Shown here: piece by piece, positions 1 to 6,505 of the stretch
How positions within the stretch are numbered: the first letter of the stretch is position 1
Layout of the letters: every line of letters begins with the position of its first letter
NCBI GenBank assembly: GCA_028821035.1
Contig: JAPPHP010000471.1
Coordinates: 1-11,519 of the forward strand
DNA length: 11,519 bases
DNA from: Gammaproteobacteria bacterium
GTDB taxonomy: Bacteria; Pseudomonadota; Gammaproteobacteria; Pseudomonadales; Azotimanducaceae
Direction of reading: 5' to 3'
The notes under the pieces: generated by a model
Databases searched by the model: none
What the model was told of the DNA's origin: nothing
Seen by the model: the letters and a program-made list of their open reading frames with translations, nothing else
Translations under genes and position numbers: made by a program

Positions 1-408
1 GCGCGTGCGCTGAAGGTCTGGATGTCCGTGCAGACGTTCGGCATGGCCGCGTTCCGCGAAGCGGTCCAGGGCGGTCTGGACCTCGCTCGCCGAGCCGAGG
101 AGTACGTAGGGGAGAGCCCGTTCCTGGAAGTGCTGACGCCGGTGTCTCTCGGGATCATCTGCTTCCGGGTGGCATCAAGCGAAACGGCCCTGGACGAGGC
201 AACGCTCGAACGCGTCAACCGGGCCGTGCTCGCGCGGATGTTCTGGGACGACCTGGCGTTCCTGTCGTCCACTTCGCTCAAGGGCGTGTTCGCGCTGCGC
301 ATGTGCATCATCAACCACACGACCACGTGGGATGACGTGCAACGCACGCTGGAGGCGGTGGCGCGCTTTGGCGAAGAGGCGTTGCGGGAAGCCGTGGCGG
401 AACCCTGA
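1..408 (+). CDS. PLP-dependent decarboxylase (group II, aromatic-L-amino-acid type), C-terminal part
   Basis: The reading frame is open from base 1 and ends at TGA 406-408, so the gene is cut by the window edge and only its last 135 residues are present. The visible part begins RALKVWMSVQTFGMAAFREA, the typical start of the C-terminal small domain of DDC/tryptophan-decarboxylase-type enzymes, and continues with the LTPVSLGIICFR strand and the closing segment with LRMCIINHTTTWDDV. In this family the domain closes over PLP and the amino acid during alpha-decarboxylation to an amine. The PLP lysine and main catalytic residues lie upstream, outside the window, so activity and substrate cannot be judged. 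The ATG at base 22 is internal, because homology continues upstream of it. It probably shares a transcript with the dioxygenase 20 bases downstream. Confidence 0.85.
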   Translation, partial: ARALKVWMSVQTFGMAAFREAVQGGLDLARRAEEYVGESPFLEVLTPVSLGIICFRVASSETALDEATLERVNRAVLARMFWDDLAFLSSTSLKGVFALRMCIINHTTTWDDVQRTLEAVARFGEEALREAVAEP

Positions 409-428
409 CCCAGGGAGGAGGAGAGTAC

Positions 429-1406
429 ATGGCGGCCCACCGCTCGGATTCCGGAGACGGTGCCCCCGATCCCCTCGCGGCGATCTGGCAAGAGATAAAC
501 GCGTTGGGGCTGACTGCCCACGTGGCGGACCTGGACGCCCACGGTTTCACCGTCATACCGCCGAAACTGGCTACGCCGAACGGCCTTGCCGACCGGCTGC
601 GGGACGCGGTGCTCGACGTGGCGGAGGTCCGTAACGGGGTACGTCCCGACGTCGCAACGGGGGGCACCCACGCCGGCTACCGGAAGCGCTTCGCGAAGGA
701 AGGGGGCGACTCGCCGTTCGGCGAACTGGTGCAGGCGCTCATCCTGGAGGGGCCGGTCTTCGAGGAGGCGCTGATGAATCCAGTGCTCCTGGCGATGACC
801 ACGTATCTCTGCGGGTACGGGGTGGTCCTTTCGAGCATGGGCTGCTTCCTGAAGGGGCCCAACGAGACTCCCGTGGACCTGCACTGCGACACGTTGCTGC
901 CCTCGCCGTACCCGCACGAGGCGCTCGTCTGCAACGCGACGTACCTGCTCACGGATTTCGACCGGGAGAACGGCGCCACGGCGTTCGTGCCGGGCAGCCA
1001 CAAGTGGTGCCGGGCGCCGCGCGGCGAGGAGGGACTGGTCCTGCGGAACCCGCAGGCCGTCGTCGTCGAGGCGCCGGCGGGGTCCCTCCTCGTGTGGCAC
1101 GGGAACACGTGGCACGGCGCCTTCCCGCGGACCGCGACCGGGTTGCGCATGAGCATGCCCGTGCTCATGGCGCGTCCGTTCATGCGCACGGAGGAAGACC
1201 TGGCCGACCAGGTGCCCGAGGAGACGTTGCAGCGCAACCCGCCGCGCTTCGCCGTACTGGTCCAGCAGGGCGTCGTGTACGGATACCGGGGCCACACCGA
1301 TGCGAACCGGCGCGGCCGGCGCGCGGCGAAGTACCTTGGGGCCTACCAGGAGGACTGCGGCGGGCTGCTGTCGCTCGATCCGCTGCGCATGCACCTGTAC
1401 GGGTGA
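429..1406 (+). CDS. Phytanoyl-CoA dioxygenase (PhyH) family protein
   Basis: A 325-residue, probably cytoplasmic, Fe(II)/2-oxoglutarate-dependent oxygenase of the PhyH family, which hydroxylates unactivated carbons in lipids and small molecules. The iron triad is visible: H152-x-D154 in the DLHCDT stretch and the distal H229 in GNTWHG, with R240 (TGLRMSM) well placed to bind the 2-oxoglutarate carboxylate. The NGATAFVPGSHK segment (residues 191-201) between them is characteristic of the family. No signal peptide or membrane segment is seen. The start is set by a strong GGAGGAG Shine-Dalgarno at 415-421, 7 bases before ATG. It lies 20 bases after the decarboxylase gene, so an operon is likely; by inference it may act on an amine or a related metabolite, but the family name does not reveal the substrate. 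The next gene converges on it with a 23-base gap and no clear terminator. Confidence 0.9.
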   Translation: MAAHRSDSGDGAPDPLAAIWQEINALGLTAHVADLDAHGFTVIPPKLATPNGLADRLRDAVLDVAEVRNGVRPDVATGGTHAGYRKRFAKEGGDSPFGELVQALILEGPVFEEALMNPVLLAMTTYLCGYGVVLSSMGCFLKGPNETPVDLHCDTLLPSPYPHEALVCNATYLLTDFDRENGATAFVPGSHKWCRAPRGEEGLVLRNPQAVVVEAPAGSLLVWHGNTWHGAFPRTATGLRMSMPVLMARPFMRTEEDLADQVPEETLQRNPPRFAVLVQQGVVYGYRGHTDANRRGRRAAKYLGAYQEDCGGLLSLDPLRMHLYG

Positions 1407-1429
1407 AGGCGGAGCGTCGCGGGCGAATC

Positions 1430-1786
1430 TCAGTCGGGGCCCGGCACGTCCCGGGTGCGGAACGGCCAGGCCAGGGGCACCGCACCCTCGGTACCCGGTA
1501 TCCGGCGTGCCGGCAGCGGCGGCGCCGGCGTACCGCACAGCACCGTGTGCCAGTAGGCCCAGGAGCGCGCGTCGAACACGCCCGGGTGAGCGCGTCGCAG
1601 GGCGTCCCGGAGGGTTTCGTCGTCGAAGTGACGCCGCATCGCGACGACGTCGTCCACGTCGCCGAAGGTCATCACGTGGTTCAGGAAGAACACGGTGTCG
1701 CGCAGGGTCTCCTCGGGCGGCTTGAACCAGACCACCCGCCGGGCGACGGCGCGGAGTTCGGCGTTGGAATCTGCGGGCACGCTCAC
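1430..1786 (-). CDS. Small partner protein of an AbiEii-like toxin (putative antitoxin)
   Basis: A 118-residue protein with a helical, acidic-to-mixed N-terminal two thirds and a proline-rich tail. Landmarks are WFKPPEETLRDTVFFLNHVM (residues about 20-39), MTFGDVDDVVAMRRHF (39-54), the FDARSWAYWH stretch (about 91-100) and the APPLPARR tail. From memory, proteins with this pattern (PPEE, FL.YVM.YG, FD.RSWAYW, PPLP.R) recur beside genes for AbiEii/AbiGii-family nucleotidyltransferases; I know no experimentally proven function. Its GTG start overlaps the toxin's TGA stop as GTGA at 1783-1786, which implies translational coupling. The antitoxin role is inferred from that pairing alone. No helix-turn-helix is recognisable, so autoregulation as in AbiEi cannot be claimed. 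It could also be an accessory subunit rather than an antitoxin. Confidence 0.75.
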   Translation of the reverse strand: MSVPADSNAELRAVARRVVWFKPPEETLRDTVFFLNHVMTFGDVDDVVAMRRHFDDETLRDALRRAHPGVFDARSWAYWHTVLCGTPAPPLPARRIPGTEGAVPLAWPFRTRDVPGPD

Positions 1787-2442
1787 GGACGCCTCAACCA
1801 GGGTCGCGGCTCGAAGGTCGGCAGGCGCTTCAGGTCCACCGCCCCGACCGCTGCGGCGAGTCGGTCCCGGACCGTGTTCGGCACGGTGTCCAGGTCGCCT
1901 TCCGCGTAGTAGGTGAGCGCCTTCAGCGTCAGCAGCGGGTTGAAGCCGGTTCCATACACCGCGCCGGCGGCTCCGAGTGCGTCCTCCAGCGCGACGCCCG
2001 CACGGAGGACCGCGTCGATGTCCAGGTAATCCTTGGCGTCCGCGCGGGCCTGCACGGTCGTTACCTTGGTCGCGGCCACGTCGAGCAGGGAAGCCACGAA
2101 GATACCGGGCCCGTCCGCGCGGTCAGGCTCGCGCACGGAACACAGATCGAGCCCGCCGAAAAACGAGACGTGCACGTCGCCTTCGCGGTCCACGACGCAG
2201 GTCAGCGTGTTCCCGGACTGCTGCAGCGTTCGCGCGGCTTCCAGGTAGCCGATGCGTTTCCTGAGGTCCTCGGGCGCGAAGGGCTCCCGCGAAAAGAAGT
2301 CGAAGTCGACGGACTCACGGTGCCCCAGCCGGAGCGCAAGGGCCGTGCCGCCGTAAAGCACGAAGTCGGTGGGCGTGTCCCCGAGCGCGCTCCACAGACG
2401 TCTCTGCGGTCCTGGAAGCATGCCCAGATCGAAGGTGGTCAC
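1783..2442 (-). CDS. AbiEii/AbiGii-like nucleotidyltransferase toxin
   Basis: A member of the AbiEii-type nucleotidyltransferase toxins, which in studied cases transfer nucleotides to tRNA and stop growth, giving abortive infection or plasmid stability. The call rests on the GGTALALRLGHRESVDFDFF core at residues 31-50 (GG motif; carboxylates D46 and D48) and the distal TKVTTVQARADAKDYLDID segment at 125-143 with K126, R133, K137 and D138, matching the lysine-rich motif of the family. The start is uncertain. GTG at 2442 gives 219 residues, near the size of short relatives, and places the family's usual FDLG..P..QRRLW opening at the N terminus. An in-frame ATG at 2532 would overlap the glycosidase end and add about 30 residues that do not look like protein; ATG at 2421 is also possible. 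None has a convincing Shine-Dalgarno. The downstream 118-residue gene overlaps it by four bases. Confidence 0.8.
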   Translation of the reverse strand: MTTFDLGMLPGPQRRLWSALGDTPTDFVLYGGTALALRLGHRESVDFDFFSREPFAPEDLRKRIGYLEAARTLQQSGNTLTCVVDREGDVHVSFFGGLDLCSVREPDRADGPGIFVASLLDVAATKVTTVQARADAKDYLDIDAVLRAGVALEDALGAAGAVYGTGFNPLLTLKALTYYAEGDLDTVPNTVRDRLAAAVGAVDLKRLPTFEPRPWLRRP

Positions 2443-2481
2443 GTTGCCGGGCGCCCGAACGTGGAAGGAGCATTTTATCGC

Positions 2482-2504
2482 CGATCGGGGCTGTCGCCCG
2501 ACCG
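2482..2504 (-). terminator. Imperfect hairpin after the GH3 stop codon
   Basis: Read on the minus strand, CGGTCGGGC, loop GACA, then GCCCCGATCG forms a stem of about nine pairs with one G-U pair and one bulged C. It begins two bases after the glycosidase TGA. There is no U-run after it, so it is not a canonical intrinsic terminator. It may pause transcription or protect the 3' end. The TAAAAT just beyond (2472-2477, minus strand) resembles a -10 box for the toxin pair but has no recognisable -35. Confidence 0.25.
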
Positions 2505-2506
2505 GA

Positions 2507-4981
2507 TCAGCGCGGTGGCGCGGGGAAGTCATCTCCCGAACGCCGCGCCAGGATGCGGAGCACCCGTCCGAACCGGCCGTTCAGCGCCGCGAGCAGCGCG
2601 TCCACGGCCCGGAAGCCGAGGCGGCCGCGGGAGAACAGGACCAGCGAGCGGAGGGGCAGGTTGTGCGCCATCTCCTCGAACATGCGGGCGTTGGTCTCGT
2701 CCAGGTCCGTCACGCCGAGCATGCGCTGGAACTGCCGGGCCACACGGCGCTGGACCTGGCGCCCGAGCCAGGTCTCTGCGATCTCGGTGATCGTCGAGTT
2801 GACGTGGTACGGACGGGACGGCTCGGGCTGCGGCACGGGCCTGCCCAGCATGTCCTCGAACGCCGCGTCGGATACCTCGAGTCCGCGGGAGGTAAGCCCG
2901 GGCCCGCGCCGCAGGCTCTCCGTCCCGGGAGCGTGCCCGGACCGGATCGGCAGGCGTCCCGTGAGGCGAATGTCGCGGCTGGAGGCGCCGATGCGCACTT
3001 CGACTTCACCGGCCTCCACGGCCCAGCGGCCGCGGTCGGCGTCGTAGAACGCGAAAGCCGAGTCGTCGAGCGTCAAGCTCACCGTGCGGGTTCGCCCGGC
3101 CCCGACGCGCACCTTCGTGAAGGCGCGCAACTCCTGCTCCGGGCGGTACACGCTTGACTCGCCGTGGCGAACGTATAGCTGGACGACCTCGGAACCGTCC
3201 CGGTGGCCCGTGTTCGAGAGTTCGAACGTGACGTCCAGGTGGCCCCCCTGCTCGAACTGCGCGGAGGAGAGAGCGAAATTCGAGTACTCGAACGTCGTGT
3301 AGGAGAGGCCGTGCCCGAACGGGAACAGGACACGGACGCCGGCGCTATCGAAGTAGCGGTAGCCGACGTAGAGCCCTTCGCGATACTGCACCTGGCGCCC
3401 GCTCCCCGGGAACCACCGGTCGGCGGGCACGTCCGACCGCCGCAGGGGAAAGGTCTCCGCGAGCTTGCCGCAGGGATTCACGATGCCGAACACGACCTCC
3501 GCGACGGCGGCGCCGCCAGCCTGCCCACCCAGGTAGCCCTCCACGATAGCGGCCGGCGCCGCGACCCATGGCATCTCGACCGGAGCGCCGTTGCTGAGTA
3601 CGACGACGGTGTTCGGATTCGCCGCGCACACGGCCTCGATCAGCCGGTCGTGCTGTTCGGGCAGCCGCATGTGCTCGCGGTCGAAGCCCTCGGACTCGTA
3701 GATGCCGGGCAGTCCGGCGAAGACGATGGCGACGGGTGCGGCCTCCGCGGCGGCGACCGCCTCCGCGATCAGCGCATCGTCGCGCGCACTCCGGGCCGGG
3801 TCGTAGCCGGCGTCGTAAGTGGGAGGCGACCCGGAGCACACCGCACGAATGGCGTCGAATGCACAGTCGATGCGCGTGGGTGTCACCTGCGAACTGCCCG
3901 CTCCCTGGTAGCGGGGCGTCTTCGCGAAGGCTCCGATCACGGCCACGTCCGCGTCCGGTGAGAGCGGCAGGAGGTTATCCGCGTTCTTGAGCAGGACGAC
4001 GCTCTCGGCCGCGGCGCGCCGGGCCAGGGCGTGGTGGGCGTCGTGGTCCACGCTGGACGCGCGCTTCCGCAGGCCTGCCCCGGCGAGGCCAAGCGCGACG
4101 TTGCGCGTTGCGGCGCGGTCCAGGTCCTCCTCGGCCAGCGTCCCGGCCCGCGCGGCCCCTGCCAGGCGGCGGTCGTTCACGCCGCCGCTCGCCGGCATCT
4201 CGAGGTCCAGGCCGGCACGAATCCCGAGGACCCGGTCGTTCGCGGCGCCCCAGTCGGTGACGACGAGTCCCTCGAAGCCCCATTCGCCCCGCAGCACCCG
4301 GTTCAGGAGCCACTCGTGCTCGCTGCAGTAGACACCGTTCAGGCGGTTGTACGCGCACATCACCGTCCAGGGCTGCGCCTTCCTGACCGCGATCTCGAAG
4401 CCGCGCAGGTAGATCTCGCGCAGCGTGCGCTCGTCGACGATCGCGTCGACGACGAGGCGTGCCGCTTCCTGGTTGTTGGCGGCGAAGTGCTTGAGGCTCG
4501 CGCCGACGCCTTGCGACTGGAGTCCCTCCACCAGGGCGGCGGCCATTTCGCCGGTCAGGAGCGGGTCCTCGGAGAAGTACTCGAAGTTTCGGCCGCAAAG
4601 GGGATGGCGCTTGATGTTCATGCCGGGGCCGAGCAGCACGGCGACATCCTCGGCGACGCACTGCTCGCCCAGGGCCACGCCGATCTCCCGGAGCAGGTCC
4701 GGGTCCCAGGAACTCGCGAGGGCGGACGCCGTGGGAAAACACGTGGCGGGCACGCTGGCGTTGAGCCCGACGTGGTCGCCCGCCGTCGACTGCTTGCGCA
4801 GGCCATGGGGACCGTCCGTGAGCATGATGGAGGGTATCCCGAGGCGTTCGTTCTCCTCGAGGTGCCAGAAGCTCTTGCCGGAGCAAAGCGCGGCCTTCTC
4901 GTCGACGGACATCCGTCCGACGAGTTCCGCGGCCCGGGCCTGCTCGGCTGCCGGCCCGGACGGCGGCATGGCTTCGCTCAT
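2507..4981 (-). CDS. Family 3 glycoside hydrolase (beta-glucosidase type) with C-terminal extension
   Basis: An 824-residue GH3 enzyme predicted to release sugars from the non-reducing end of beta-glycosides by a retaining mechanism. Residues 10-300 form the TIM barrel: TDGPHG with D56, KHFAANNQE at 164-172, and the nucleophile D243 in VTDWGA. Residues 315-520 form the alpha/beta sandwich, where ESEGFDRE (429-436) offers the likely acid/base glutamate, most probably E431. YREGLYVGYRYF and FPFGHGLSYTTFEYS (533-567) lead to a fibronectin-III-like domain to about residue 680. No PA14 insertion is seen. About 115 residues follow (710-824), helical and basic, with TWLGRQVQRRVARQ and LPLRSLVLFSRGRL; I recall similar tails in some other bacterial GH3 proteins. 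No signal peptide, so it probably acts in the cytoplasm on imported glycosides. ATG 4981 is chosen because the barrel homology starts just after it; it lies 10 bases beyond the aminotransferase stop. Substrate is unknown. Confidence 0.93.
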   Translation of the reverse strand: MSEAMPPSGPAAEQARAAELVGRMSVDEKAALCSGKSFWHLEENERLGIPSIMLTDGPHGLRKQSTAGDHVGLNASVPATCFPTASALASSWDPDLLREIGVALGEQCVAEDVAVLLGPGMNIKRHPLCGRNFEYFSEDPLLTGEMAAALVEGLQSQGVGASLKHFAANNQEAARLVVDAIVDERTLREIYLRGFEIAVRKAQPWTVMCAYNRLNGVYCSEHEWLLNRVLRGEWGFEGLVVTDWGAANDRVLGIRAGLDLEMPASGGVNDRRLAGAARAGTLAEEDLDRAATRNVALGLAGAGLRKRASSVDHDAHHALARRAAAESVVLLKNADNLLPLSPDADVAVIGAFAKTPRYQGAGSSQVTPTRIDCAFDAIRAVCSGSPPTYDAGYDPARSARDDALIAEAVAAAEAAPVAIVFAGLPGIYESEGFDREHMRLPEQHDRLIEAVCAANPNTVVVLSNGAPVEMPWVAAPAAIVEGYLGGQAGGAAVAEVVFGIVNPCGKLAETFPLRRSDVPADRWFPGSGRQVQYREGLYVGYRYFDSAGVRVLFPFGHGLSYTTFEYSNFALSSAQFEQGGHLDVTFELSNTGHRDGSEVVQLYVRHGESSVYRPEQELRAFTKVRVGAGRTRTVSLTLDDSAFAFYDADRGRWAVEAGEVEVRIGASSRDIRLTGRLPIRSGHAPGTESLRRGPGLTSRGLEVSDAAFEDMLGRPVPQPEPSRPYHVNSTITEIAETWLGRQVQRRVARQFQRMLGVTDLDETNARMFEEMAHNLPLRSLVLFSRGRLGFRAVDALLAALNGRFGRVLRILARRSGDDFPAPPR

Positions 4982-4991
4982 TTGGGCCGCG

Positions 4992-6365
4992 TCAGTACAG
5001 GCCGTCGGCGCGCAGGTCCAGGAAGGACTGCTGGAAGCCCTCGATGATCCGGTCGACGTCGTCCACGCTGTGTGCCCCGGAGAGGAACGCCAGGTGGACG
5101 CCGGGGACGATGACGTCGTAGCCGAGGAGATGGAGGTAGAACTCCTTCTCCGCCCACTTGCCGTCCTCGGTGAAGTCGAAGGAGTCGTTGATCGGGGTGT
5201 CCTGGAAGCGCAGGTGCACCATGGATCCCGCATTCATGAGCTGCGCGGCGAAACCGTGCTCGGCGCAGAAGGCGTTCACCTCGGACGCGAGCCGGTCGCC
5301 CTGCTCCGCGAGGTACGGGTACAGGGTGTCCTTCGTGTCGCGCATTTCGCGCATCGCGGCGATCCCGGCCGTCATCGAGAGGGGATTGCCGCCGAACGTG
5401 CCGCCGGAGAAGACCCAGGGCGCGCCGTCCTTGCCGGAGAAGCAGTTCATGATGTCGCGGCGGCCGGCCACGGCGCCGATCGGCAGTCCGGCGGCGATGG
5501 CCTTGCCGTAGGTGGCGAGGTCCGGCGTGATCCCGTAGTACTCCTGGCAGCCGCCGTAGGCGATGCGGAAACCCGTCACGACCTCGTCGAAGCAGAGCAG
5601 GACGTCGTTCTTCCGACACGCATCCTGCAGGCCGCTGAGAAACTCGCCGGAATCGAGGCGGGGATTGGAGTTCTGAGAGGGCTCGACGATCACCGCCGCC
5701 AGTTCGTCGCGGTGCTCGCGGATCAGGTCGTAGGCGGCGTCGTTGCGGTAGGGCAGGACCATCATCGTCTCGTCGCGGATGACGTCCGGGATGCCCTTGC
5801 CGACGCTCATCCCGAGGGGCTTCGAGCGCGGGCTGTTCGGGTTGACGTGGACCAGCGCGTAGTCGTGGGCGCCGTGATAGGAACCGGCGAACGAGGCGAT
5901 CTTCGTCTTGCCGGTGAAGGCCCGGGCGGCGCGCATGGCGTACATGGTCGCCTCGGTGCCCGTGTTGCAGAAGACGACCTTGTCGGCACAGGGCGACGCC
6001 TCTTCGACCAGCTGGCCGAGTTCCGCCTGCAGTGCGTTCGGGATCCCGAAATGCCATCCCTTCTCGAGCTGGGCTTCCAGGGCGGCCGTGACCGCCGGGG
6101 GGCGGTGGCCGAGGACGCAGGGGCCGAACCCCATCGTCATGTCGATGTAGGTGTTGCCGTCGACGTCCGTCAGCGTCCCGCCGTCCGCGGACTCGACGTA
6201 GATCGGGTGCGGCATCTCCACCGTGGCCACGATCTCCTGCGACAGCGCTTGCCGCCCCCGCGACCTCACCTCGGCGGATTTCGGCGTGCGCGCGATCAGC
6301 TTGCGGCGGACGGCCTGGGACCGCTCTCCCTCCAGGATGCGTTGGCTGGCTTCTTCTTTGTTCAT
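4992..6365 (-). CDS. Class III aminotransferase, glutamate-1-semialdehyde 2,1-aminomutase-like
   Basis: A 457-residue fold-type I PLP enzyme of the ornithine-aminotransferase/GSA-aminomutase class. It shows NTGTEA at 134-139 (phosphate-binding loop), GSYHG at 161-165 (cofactor stacking), FDEVVTGFR at 259-267 with D260 contacting the pyridine nitrogen, the Schiff-base lysine K288 in TYGKAIAAGLPIGA, and T323 in SGGTFGGNP. The pattern resembles GSA aminomutase, but a location next to a glycosidase and opposite an amidohydrolase points to a catabolic or amino-sugar/beta-amino-acid transaminase rather than the haem enzyme; hemL itself is not favoured. Start ATG 6365 has AAGGGAA 8 bases upstream. 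An in-frame ATG at 6413 would add 16 residues, including an unlikely Pro-rich stretch, and lacks such a site. The glycosidase follows after 10 bases, so the two are probably co-transcribed. Confidence 0.92.
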   Translation of the reverse strand: MNKEEASQRILEGERSQAVRRKLIARTPKSAEVRSRGRQALSQEIVATVEMPHPIYVESADGGTLTDVDGNTYIDMTMGFGPCVLGHRPPAVTAALEAQLEKGWHFGIPNALQAELGQLVEEASPCADKVVFCNTGTEATMYAMRAARAFTGKTKIASFAGSYHGAHDYALVHVNPNSPRSKPLGMSVGKGIPDVIRDETMMVLPYRNDAAYDLIREHRDELAAVIVEPSQNSNPRLDSGEFLSGLQDACRKNDVLLCFDEVVTGFRIAYGGCQEYYGITPDLATYGKAIAAGLPIGAVAGRRDIMNCFSGKDGAPWVFSGGTFGGNPLSMTAGIAAMREMRDTKDTLYPYLAEQGDRLASEVNAFCAEHGFAAQLMNAGSMVHLRFQDTPINDSFDFTEDGKWAEKEFYLHLLGYDVIVPGVHLAFLSGAHSVDDVDRIIEGFQQSFLDLRADGLY

Positions 6366-6373
6366 GTCTTCGC

Positions 6374-6380
6374 TTCCCTT
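6374..6380 (-). promoter_or_regulatory. Ribosome binding site deciding the aminotransferase start
   Basis: AAGGGAA on the minus strand, 8 bases before ATG 6365. It favours this start over the in-frame ATG at 6413, which has no purine-rich site upstream. Confidence 0.5.
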
Positions 6381-6493
6381 GCGGTCGAGCGGGGCGGGTA
6401 GTGTATTGGACATTCACGGCGGCGGCATCGCGGGCGGTCGGGCGCGTTGCGGCGCTCGCTGGCGGGGCGGTAAGATCGAGCGGTTCCCCACCC

Positions 6494-6500
6494 AAGGAAG
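6494..6500 (+). promoter_or_regulatory. Ribosome binding site of the amidohydrolase gene
   Basis: AAGGAAG ends 5 bases before ATG 6506. It fixes that start over an in-frame upstream start at 6401, whose extra 35 residues look like untranslated leader. Confidence 0.6.
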
Positions 6501-6505
6501 CGCAC

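Larger units (their letters stand above)
6366..6505. promoter_or_regulatory. Divergent promoter region between aminotransferase and amidohydrolase genes
   Basis: These 140 bases separate two divergent gene groups and contain the least GC-rich patch nearby (6398-6416). On the plus strand TTGCGG (6379-6384) and TGTATT (6402-6407) are spaced 17 bases apart and could be a sigma-70-type -35/-10 pair with a leader of about 90 bases. On the minus strand TACACT (6405-6400) could be a -10 box giving a leader of about 30 bases, but no good -35 lies upstream. The two candidate -10 boxes overlap, so the promoters might compete or share a regulator. No clear operator palindrome is seen. Confidence 0.4.

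Noticed and set aside
1407..1429. A transcription terminator between the convergent PhyH and small-partner genes
   Set aside because: The 23 bases hold no convincing stem and no U-run in either direction.
2443..2532. A 30-residue N-terminal extension of the toxin from ATG 2532
   Set aside because: It overlaps the end of the glycosidase gene, its predicted residues look like untranslated sequence, and its ATG directly abuts the only GGGAG, with no spacing for ribosome binding. It remains a possible alternative start.
4982..5233. An 84-residue N-terminal extension of the GH3 frame
   Set aside because: It overlaps the end of the aminotransferase in another frame, is Ser/Thr/Arg-rich low-complexity in character, and the GH3 homology starts only after ATG 4981.
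4992..6365. Annotation of the aminotransferase as hemL (glutamate-1-semialdehyde aminomutase for haem synthesis)
   Set aside because: The fold and motifs are similar, but the operon with a glycosidase and the divergent amidohydrolase do not fit haem synthesis, and many class III transaminases share these motifs.
4425..6401. A 658-codon open frame on the plus strand covering parts of the glycosidase and aminotransferase genes
   Set aside because: It is antisense to two well-supported enzymes, shows no family motif, and has the Val/Gly/Arg/Asp-rich composition expected when GC-rich genes are read on the opposite strand.
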